NCBI GenBank assembly: GCA_001799695.1
Contig: MGTY01000054.1
Coordinates: 1-47,859, forward strand
Length of the DNA stretch: 47,859 nucleotides
DNA from: Elusimicrobia bacterium GWA2_69_24
GTDB taxonomy: Bacteria > Elusimicrobiota > Elusimicrobia > UBA1565
Direction of reading: 5' to 3'
Both the position numbers and the translations under genes were made by a program. The notes beneath the pieces were generated by a model, which worked only from the letters and a program-made list of their open reading frames with translations, was not told the origin of the DNA and ran no database searches. Of this stretch, positions 35,500-43,582 are shown piece after piece. Numbering within the stretch: the first letter of the stretch is position 1; each line of letters opens with the position of its first letter.

Positions 35500-35589
35500 A
35501 AAACGAAGAGCGCGTCGGAGAGGCCATACGGCCGGCCGTCCAGCGCGCTCATACCACACCCCCTATACAGGGGCCACCTACTCGGCGGT
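35500..35589 (-). ncRNA. Candidate small RNA ending in a hairpin and U-tract
   Basis: A leftward promoter (35596-35623) should start a transcript near 35589. About 40 bases later the RNA can form a 12-bp stem with one mismatch and one G-U pair (bases 35539-35550 with 35508-35519), followed by UUCGUUUU, which looks like an intrinsic terminator. The product would be about 85-90 nt, upstream of and facing the glycine-zipper gene. An alternative is a short leader for a leftward frame beginning at ATG 35552, which runs antisense to that gene; I consider that less likely. Confidence 0.4.
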
Positions 35590-35595
35590 AGTGTT

Positions 35596-35623
35596 AGTAT
35601 AATCCGGAAACTCGTACTGTCAA
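35596..35623 (-). promoter_or_regulatory. Leftward sigma70-type promoter
   Basis: On the minus strand TTGACA (35618-35623) and TATACT (35596-35601) are separated by 16 bases. The sequence around the -35, TGGGCCTTGACAG, is identical over 13 bases to that of the higBA promoter at 37045-37072. Confidence 0.6.
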
Positions 35624-35661
35624 GGCCCAGGCCGGAGGGCAAAGCGAGAGGGGAGGCTGCG

Positions 35662-36093
35662 ATGCGGCGATACGGGGTCTTGTCGGTGATGCTGGCGCTC
35701 GGCGCCGGGGTCTGGGCGGGGGCGGAGAGCGAAACGGCCTCCGGTCCCGCGGCCGCCCCGGTGCTGCCGGTGTCCTCAGTGGAGCCCCTCAAACCCCCCG
35801 CAACGGCTGCCCCGGACCCGTGGAGGCCGCCCGCTCCGCCGGCCCATGCCAAGCGGGAACTCGAAACCGCCTCGGACCTGGCCGCCGACCTCCAACAGGT
35901 CGTGCGCTTCCTCGAGGAGGGGCAGGCCTATTACCGCGCTTTCCAGAAGGGCAGCCATAGCGTCGAGGAGAATAAACGCTTCCTCAGATTCCTGGAATCC
36001 TACGAGGCCGAGGCCGCCGTGGCCAAGAAGGAGGTGGACGCCCTCCGCAAATGGGTCCATGAGCGGGGCGGCTTGGAACAGGGCGCCCGCTAG
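35662..36093 (+). CDS. Small exported protein of unknown function
   Basis: This 143-residue protein has a signal peptide (YGVLSVMLALGAGVWAGAES), a Pro/Ala-rich spacer and a helical C-terminal part (LAADLQQVVRFLEEGQAYYR, later YEAEAAVAKKEVDALRKWV) that could form a coiled coil. A ribosome-binding site (GGGGAGG) precedes the ATG. I do not recognise the family. It is the last plus-strand gene before the accessory region. Confidence 0.75.
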   Translation: MRRYGVLSVMLALGAGVWAGAESETASGPAAAPVLPVSSVEPLKPPATAAPDPWRPPAPPAHAKRELETASDLAADLQQVVRFLEEGQAYYRAFQKGSHSVEENKRFLRFLESYEAEAAVAKKEVDALRKWVHERGGLEQGAR

Positions 36094-36106
36094 TTGCCTA
36101 CGAGTC
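36093..36106. repeat. 14-bp direct repeat, left copy
   Basis: GTTGCCTACGAGTC occurs here and again at 37463-37476, flanking the higBA region. The bases from here to 36278 hold no gene that I can support. Confidence 0.6.
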
Positions 36107-36278
36107 GTTGAATCATCCGTGTGAATTGCGAGATTCCGGCCGAGCGGTTAAACTAACGAAGAGAACCGGTTGGCGCGTTATAGCGCGTCTATTGTTCTCG
36201 CCCGTACTCGAACCTTGCGCAGTTGCAGCCGCGTTCGGTGCGACCTGTCAATGAACTTCCGGCCGTACAGGGCCGGCC

Positions 36279-36743
36279 CTACACTCCCGAAGGGTAGAAC
36301 GACGCCTCCGAGACATGAAATCTGCTGCTGAGCCGTTTAATTTGGTCTCTGGTGAGCCGGCGCTTGCCATTGAGGATGTAGGAAACCACCGGCTGGCCTC
36401 CCAGTTCCTTGGCTAGGTCCACTTCCTTCAGTTCCTGCTGCTCCATCAGGAAACGCAGCACATCCTCAGGTTCTGCCTTTCCGATAGGGGAAATCTCTGT
36501 TTCAAAGGCCCGGATGAGCGGGATCATGACCTTGAGGTACCGCTCGATCCCTTTCCGGTCGCTGGCCGGAAGTTCGTCTTCTAGAAGAGCCATGAGTCTC
36601 CCAGCGAGTAAGGAGTAGTCCTTGTGCATCTGCTTGGTCTCAATGGGCCTGGGCGGGTACCTGCGGATGAGCCCCGTGTAGATGGCGTTGTCCTCTGCGA
36701 AGGGGGGAAGTCGCACCTTCTTTTCCAGGGTTTGCACGGTCAT
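36279..36743 (-). CDS. higA: HigA-type antitoxin with HTH domain
   Basis: This 154-residue protein has a helical N-terminal part and a C-terminal helix-turn-helix (ELKEVDLAKELGGQPVVSYI, then LNGKRRLTRDQIKRLSSRF), as in the larger HigA antitoxins that neutralise the HigB ribosome-dependent RNase and repress the operon. ATG 36743 overlaps the toxin stop by four bases with GGAGA upstream; a start at 36758 is also open. The toxin gene lies first, the usual higBA order. Confidence 0.88.
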   Translation of the reverse strand: MTVQTLEKKVRLPPFAEDNAIYTGLIRRYPPRPIETKQMHKDYSLLAGRLMALLEDELPASDRKGIERYLKVMIPLIRAFETEISPIGKAEPEDVLRFLMEQQELKEVDLAKELGGQPVVSYILNGKRRLTRDQIKRLSSRFHVSEASFYPSGV

Positions 36744-37033
36744 GGTCCATGTCTCCATTTACCTGTGTCGTATTGTTCATGCGTCAGAACGCTTTGGACC
36801 CGTACTGCCTCAAGTGGGTAGGACACCTGGGCGATCAACCGGTACTTGTTCTTCGAGATATTGAACACCGTATATGGTTTCACGTAGTCCGCGCTCCCAA
36901 CGACCTTCTTTAAGTCCATGAAATGCCTGAAGGTGTTGCCTTCCATTACCTGACGCCACGCCTTCAGCGACTTCATGGCCTTTGGGTGGTCCCGGAGGAA
37001 CGCCGCCACGATGTCCCACCCGATGACTTCCAT
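36740..37033 (-). CDS. higB: HigB-type mRNA interferase toxin
   Basis: The 97-residue product fits the HigB_toxin family: VIGWDIVAAFLRDHPKAMKSLKAWRQVM, then ADYVKPYTVFNISKNKYRLIAQVSY and the ending VLTHEQYDTGKW. Such toxins cut mRNA on the ribosome. The promoter lies 12 bases upstream, so the leader is only about five bases. A palindromic operator inside the promoter is consistent with repression by HigA. Base composition is visibly lower in GC than the core genes, which suggests transfer. Confidence 0.9.
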   Translation of the reverse strand: MEVIGWDIVAAFLRDHPKAMKSLKAWRQVMEGNTFRHFMDLKKVVGSADYVKPYTVFNISKNKYRLIAQVSYPLEAVRVQSVLTHEQYDTGKWRHGP

Positions 37034-37044
37034 TGCCTACTGAT

Positions 37045-37072
37045 AGTATAGCAGATTGCTATATTCTGTCAA
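37045..37072 (-). promoter_or_regulatory. higBA promoter with embedded palindromic operator
   Basis: TTGACA (37067-37072) and TATACT (37045-37050) are 16 bases apart on the minus strand. A perfect inverted repeat, TATAGCA-GAT-TGCTATA (37047-37063), covers the -10 and most of the spacer, where a bound repressor would block RNA polymerase. HigA is the natural candidate ligand. Confidence 0.7.
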
Positions 37073-37194
37073 GGCCCAATTGGCTCGGACATCGGGATAG
37101 CCGTAGGGGAGACGCCCAGGAGCCTGTCATTGATCCCCTTCCGGCCGACTAGGCCAGGAAGCGACTCCCCGCGCCCCGCCGCGTTCCAGGATCC

Positions 37195-37360
37195 CAGCTA
37201 GCCCCAATGCCACTCACTTAAGGTCTCCTTCCCCCCTTGTGGGGGAAGGTCGGGATGGGGGGAAGGATTCCTTCCGTCGAGACCCCCCACCTCGATCCTC
37301 CCCCGCAAGGGGGGAGGAAGAACAGACGACGGCCTAAGTGAGTGGCATTGCAGCTAGCCC
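37195..37360. mobile_element. 146-bp MITE-like element with target-site duplication
   Basis: The element spans 37205-37350. Its ends are a perfect 16-bp inverted repeat, CAATGCCACTCACTTA (37205-37220) and its complement (37335-37350). It is flanked on both sides by the 10-bp direct repeat CAGCTAGCCC (37195-37204 and 37351-37360), as expected for a target duplication. Inside, the two halves are also complementary along much of their length (CCTTCCCCCCTTGTGGGGG and CCCCCGCAAGGGGGGAGG), so the whole can fold back. It has no room for a transposase and is therefore non-autonomous. Confidence 0.8.
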
Positions 37361-37462
37361 CCGTTGTCGACTCCAGAACACCCGCCGTCCCGGCCGTTTC
37401 ATGATATAACATAGCTCGGTGGCGCATCCCAGGGGGGGCGAACTGACGATAAGTACTGTTTC

Positions 37463-37476
37463 GTTGCCTACGAGTC
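37463..37476. repeat. 14-bp direct repeat, right copy
   Basis: This second copy of GTTGCCTACGAGTC lies at the 3' end of a small minus-strand gene remnant; on that strand the repeat includes its last codons and stop. Confidence 0.6.
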
Positions 37477-37578
37477 TTTCAGGGAATAGCTCGTGCTTCG
37501 GCCGCCCGCGTTGTCCTTGAGCAGGACGCCGTGTGCGACGAGTTCAAGGATGTCCCGGTGCGCCGTGTCCTGGGAACA
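37468..37578 (-). pseudogene. Remnant of a Fic-like or similar winged-helix C-terminus
   Basis: On the minus strand this stretch reads SQDTAHRDILELVAHGVLLK, then DNAGGRSTSYSLKDS and a stop. It resembles the winged-helix C-terminus of Fic-family (and related) proteins, which often end TATRDLxxLVxxGxL...GRSTxYxL. The frame is closed upstream by a TAA after only one more codon, so only about 36 codons remain. The rest of the gene was lost, perhaps when the higBA region arrived. Confidence 0.5.
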
Positions 37579-37624
37579 TTATACCGCGGCAGTCCCATGA
37601 GTTCGGATCAGCGCGAGCCGACCG

Positions 37625-39400
37625 TCAGAGCGGCGGGGCGCCGGAGCGCTTGAAGCGGCGGGCCAGTTCGGCCCGGTCCAGGTTCAGCATGGTGGGACGG
37701 CCGTGGGGACAGCAGGAAGGGTCCGCGCAGCGCCGCAGCGACGCGAGGAGTTCCACCGCCTCGGCCGGACTCAGGGAGTCGTGGGCTTTCACGGAAGCCT
37801 TGCAGGCGATGGTCGCCGTGGCGTCGTAGCGCGCGTCGGCGGCGGCGGCGGCCGGGGAGAGCAGCCCTTCGAGGAGGCCGTGCACCACGTCCTTGACGTC
37901 CGCGGACTTCTGGAACACGGCCGGGACCGAGAGCACCTGCAGGCTCTTGCCGAAGGGTTCCACGGAGAACCCGATCTTCTTGAGGCGTTTGCGCAGCCCC
38001 AGCAGGCTGTGCACGGCCGAAGCCGGAAGTTCCACGGGGATGGGCAGCAAGAGGTCCTGGACGGGGACCTCGCCGGATAGGATCTGGCCCAGGTACTTCT
38101 CGAAGAGCACCCGCTCCTGGGCGGCGTGCTGGTCCACCACCAGGAGCCCCCCGTCGTTCTCGAAGGCCAGGTAGGAGCGCTCGATCTGTCCCAGATACCG
38201 GAGGGACTGGGGGAACCAGCCCGCTTCCTCCCGCGGGCGCTCCGGAGCCGCGGGCCGGGCCCCGCCGGAAGCCGTGTGGAAGGCGGGGGCATAGGCGTGG
38301 GCCGCCTCGTGGAGCCGGGGGGCCGGGAACTCCGGCTGCCGGGCGGGGGGCAGGGAGCCTCTTCCGGCCTGGGGCAGCAGGGTCGGTATCCCCTTGGCCG
38401 TCAGCAGGGTCCGGGACGCCGCGCGGGCGATCAGCTCGTAGAGGGCTTGTTCCTTGCGGAATCGGACTTCCCGCTTGGTCGGATGCACGTTGACGTCCAC
38501 CTGATCCGGAGGGACGGTGAGGCAGAGCACCGCGGCGGGGTGCCGGTTCTTGGCCCGGAACGGCTCGTAGGCGCGGTAGAGGGCCTGCTGGACCGTGCGG
38601 TTGGCCACGGGCCGCCGGTTGACCAGGACGTACTGCAAGGAGCGCGTCGCCTGCAGCGAATCGGCGGCGGAGAGCAGCGCGAGCAGTTCCACGCCGTCCG
38701 TCTTCGCCTCCGCCGCGAGCATGCCGCGGCCGAGCTCCGGTCCCAGGACTTCGCAGGCCCGCAGGCGCAGGGCCTCGGCCGCGCCGCCGGCCGCGTGGGA
38801 ATCGAAGCGGAGGACGCCGCGGCCCTCGGATTTGAGGCTGAAGGACACCCCCGGGTTGGCCAGGGCGGCTTCTTCCACGACCCGGGCGAGGTGCGAGCGC
38901 TCGGAGGCGTCGGACTTGAGGAACTTGGCCCGGGCCGGGGTGTTGAAGAAGAGGTCGCGGACCTCGATGACCGTGCCCTCGGAGGGGGGCGCCTCCCGTT
39001 CCGATACCAGGCGGCCGCCGCGCAGCTCGACCCGCCAGCCCTTGCGGGAACCCGCGGCGCGGCTGGTGAGCGTCACCTTGGAGACCGCCGCCACGGCGAA
39101 CAGGGCCTCGCCCCGGAAGCCGAAGGTGCACAGGGAGTCGAGGTCGGAGAAATCGGCGATCTTGCTGGTGGCGTGCCGCTCGAAGGCGGACCGGCAGTCC
39201 GCCGGCTCCATGCCGCGGCCGTCGTCGGCGATGCGCAGGAGCTCCCGGCCCGCGCCGAGGGTCTCGACCGCGATGCGGGCGGCGCCCGCGTCGAGGGAGT
39301 TCTCGATCAGCTCCTTGAGCACGGAGGCGGGGCGGTCGATGACCTCGCCGGCGGCGATGCGGCTGACGACGTCGGGGGGGAGGAGTCGGACGACGGGCAT
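37625..39400 (-). CDS. mutL: DNA mismatch repair protein MutL
   Basis: MutL links MutS recognition to strand removal. The GHKL ATPase motifs are at the N-terminus (IAAGEVIDRPASVLKELIENSLDAGA, then DDGRGM and FGFRGEAL). The C-terminal domain holds the endonuclease motif DQHAAQERVLFEK starting near residue 423, and CPHGRP near the end, so this is a nicking MutL as in species without MutH. The length is 591 residues with a short Pro-rich linker. The start is 7 bases after the mutS stop. Confidence 0.95.
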   Translation of the reverse strand: MPVVRLLPPDVVSRIAAGEVIDRPASVLKELIENSLDAGAARIAVETLGAGRELLRIADDGRGMEPADCRSAFERHATSKIADFSDLDSLCTFGFRGEALFAVAAVSKVTLTSRAAGSRKGWRVELRGGRLVSEREAPPSEGTVIEVRDLFFNTPARAKFLKSDASERSHLARVVEEAALANPGVSFSLKSEGRGVLRFDSHAAGGAAEALRLRACEVLGPELGRGMLAAEAKTDGVELLALLSAADSLQATRSLQYVLVNRRPVANRTVQQALYRAYEPFRAKNRHPAAVLCLTVPPDQVDVNVHPTKREVRFRKEQALYELIARAASRTLLTAKGIPTLLPQAGRGSLPPARQPEFPAPRLHEAAHAYAPAFHTASGGARPAAPERPREEAGWFPQSLRYLGQIERSYLAFENDGGLLVVDQHAAQERVLFEKYLGQILSGEVPVQDLLLPIPVELPASAVHSLLGLRKRLKKIGFSVEPFGKSLQVLSVPAVFQKSADVKDVVHGLLEGLLSPAAAAADARYDATATIACKASVKAHDSLSPAEAVELLASLRRCADPSCCPHGRPTMLNLDRAELARRFKRSGAPPL

Positions 39401-39407
39401 TACGGGC

Positions 39408-42059
<2,652 letters not shown>

Positions 42060-42063
42060 CGTC

Positions 42064-42987
42064 CTATTTTATCACATTCCGACCTCCGACCGATGGGGGG
42101 GTGCCGAACCGCTGGCGACCTAGGAACTGATTGTGCGCCCGGCATAGTAGCCGGATGTTGTCGGGTTTGTTGGAAGGCCCTCCCAAGGCCCAGGGCACGA
42201 TGTGGTCGAACTCTAGAAATTCCCGCGACAGGCACTTCGTGCCATCCGTGGCCGTGAACGCGCAACGGCCCCCATCGCGCTTCCACACGGCCTGTTTGAC
42301 CCAGCGCGGTATCCTGCGGGCATGAGGGTCGGAGGCTCGGTGCAGGGCGGCTTCCTGTCGTTCCGGGTCCTCCCGGTCGAGCAGAGCTTCGACCGCAGCC
42401 GCAAAGATGTCTCCGAGATCCCCCGAGGGGAACTTCCGCCGCAGGAGTTGGCGGCAGCGGTCGACCCTGGCCAGGAACTCCTCGTTGCCAGTGAAGGCGA
42501 ACCGGATGCGCTCCGGCGCCAGGGGTTTGATCTCGGGCCGCGGCTGGGCGGTCTCCGGCAGACGCCGGACCACCTCGGCGACTTCCGGCTTGGGATCCAG
42601 GCGGGCTACAATCATCTGGACCTCCCGTTTGGTCTTGCCTCGGGCCGCGTCCAGTACGCTGCGATGGTTCTCCGCAGTCAGCAGAGGGGCCACGAGGTTG
42701 ATGGCCGTGAGGGAGGTCTTGCCCTCTTCCAATCGGGTGACGATTGAAGGGAACCTCTCTGCCGCACGCGCCGCATGGATGCGCTTAGCCGACTCGTCCT
42801 CCGAGTAGCCCAGGAAGCGCATGCAGTAGTCGAAGAGGGAGTGGTACCCCATCGCCGCAAAGAGCTTGCGCCGATCCACCTCCATGAGGACCCGCACCAC
42901 CTCGGCCGCGTTCTCCCGCTCCGCCGCCACGGCCCTGCGCAGATGTGCTGTCAGGTCGCCATCGGAAAGCGCTGATAGATCAATCAT
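42064..42987 (-). CDS. HNH endonuclease domain protein
   Basis: The 307-residue protein has a helical N-terminal half (LSALSDGDLTAHLRRAVAAE, RRKLFAAMGYHSLFDYCMRFLGYSEDESAKRI) and a C-terminal HNH nuclease (GRCAFTATDGTKCLSREFLE, then FDHIVPWALGGPSNKPDNIR and LLCRAHNQ). This two-part layout is common as multi-copy genes of unknown role in many environmental bacteria, and resembles DUF222-HNH proteins. Its ATG has GGGAG upstream, and a 22-bp perfect palindrome lies just before that. It stops 4 bases before mutS. Confidence 0.85.
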   Translation of the reverse strand: MIDLSALSDGDLTAHLRRAVAAERENAAEVVRVLMEVDRRKLFAAMGYHSLFDYCMRFLGYSEDESAKRIHAARAAERFPSIVTRLEEGKTSLTAINLVAPLLTAENHRSVLDAARGKTKREVQMIVARLDPKPEVAEVVRRLPETAQPRPEIKPLAPERIRFAFTGNEEFLARVDRCRQLLRRKFPSGDLGDIFAAAVEALLDREDPERQEAALHRASDPHARRIPRWVKQAVWKRDGGRCAFTATDGTKCLSREFLEFDHIVPWALGGPSNKPDNIRLLCRAHNQFLGRQRFGTPPSVGGRNVIK

Positions 42988-42997
42988 TATCTCCCAT

Positions 42998-43019
42998 CAA
43001 CATGCTCCGGAGCATGTTG
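42998..43019. promoter_or_regulatory. 22-bp perfect palindrome upstream of the HNH gene
   Basis: CAACATGCTCC (42998-43008) is followed directly by its reverse complement (43009-43019). It begins 10 bases upstream of the HNH start codon. Such a symmetric site may be an operator or a nuclease target; it could also form a hairpin in the leader. Confidence 0.5.
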
Positions 43020-43038
43020 CCTCCGCCCACATGTACGA

Positions 43039-43067
43039 TTGACCCCTCGGTTTAGTTCCCTTATGTT
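43039..43067 (+). promoter_or_regulatory. Possible rightward promoter for the HsdR fragment
   Basis: TTGACC (43039-43044) and TATGTT (43062-43067) are 17 bases apart, about 40 bases upstream of the fragment ATG. An alternative extended -10 (TGCTAGAAT, 43089-43097) lies closer to it. Confidence 0.35.
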
Positions 43068-43105
43068 GCCGCGAGCAGAACCGGGAACTGCTAGAATCGA
43101 ATTCC

Positions 43106-43390
43106 ATGTTGTCGAACGAAGCCGACACTCGGGCCAAGTTGATAGACCCCGCGATCCACGCGCGAGGTTGGACCGAAGACCTCATCCGTCGGGAAGAGAC
43201 CGCCGGGGCCATCGAGGTCATAGACGGCAAGCCCCGGAAGCGGTCCAAGGGCCGCACTGACTACGTTCTAAGAATCAAGGTCAACTCCGAGGCGCAACCC
43301 GTGGCCATGGCGTTGATCGAGGCCAAGGCCGAGAATCTGCCGCCTGCCCATGGCTTACAGCAGGTCAAGGGCTACGCAGCCTCCTGCAAG
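43106..43390 (+). pseudogene. Truncated type I restriction HsdR N-terminus
   Basis: The first 95 codons (NEADTRAKLIDPAIHARGW, RREETAGAIEVIDGKPRKRS, then TDYVLRIKV and ALIEAKAEN) match the N-terminal nuclease domain of HsdR or a related DEAD-helicase restriction protein. ALIEAKAEN includes the ExK part of a PD-(D/E)xK site. After KGYAASC the match stops; the expected FVFSSNGH segment and the helicase domains are missing. The frame remains open into sequence antisense to the kinase gene, without family features. No hsdM or hsdS is nearby, so it is a remnant. Bases 43391-43582 hold nothing I can assign. Confidence 0.75.
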
Positions 43391-43582
43391 GTTACGTATT
43401 TGGATGCATGTTCTTTTTTGCCGCGTGCCCATAGTGTCCTGTTCGCTGGTGATTCCAAGCATCCGGACGCGAACGTTTACCAACGTCTCCGACAGAGAAC
43501 TGTGCTCCATTGTATTTCGAACGGGGCAAAGCGTGCGTCTAATCCACTCGGAATAACGATGCCAGGGGGGGTTGGAGGATGT

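Noticed and set aside
35169-35552. A leftward protein gene starting MSALDGRPYGLSDALF opposite the glycine-zipper gene
   Set aside because: After about 25 residues it becomes a Pro/Met/Arg repeat that is the antisense of the glycine zipper, and its start lies in a terminator-like hairpin; a small RNA explains the promoter better. It is not fully excluded.
36140-36190. An attC-like site (CTAACG ... CGTTATAG)
   Set aside because: The arms do not match the integron core-site consensus, and no integrase or cassette array is present.
36170-36240. A tRNA-like GGTTCGAGT on the minus strand
   Set aside because: No matching T-stem, acceptor or anticodon stem can be drawn around it.
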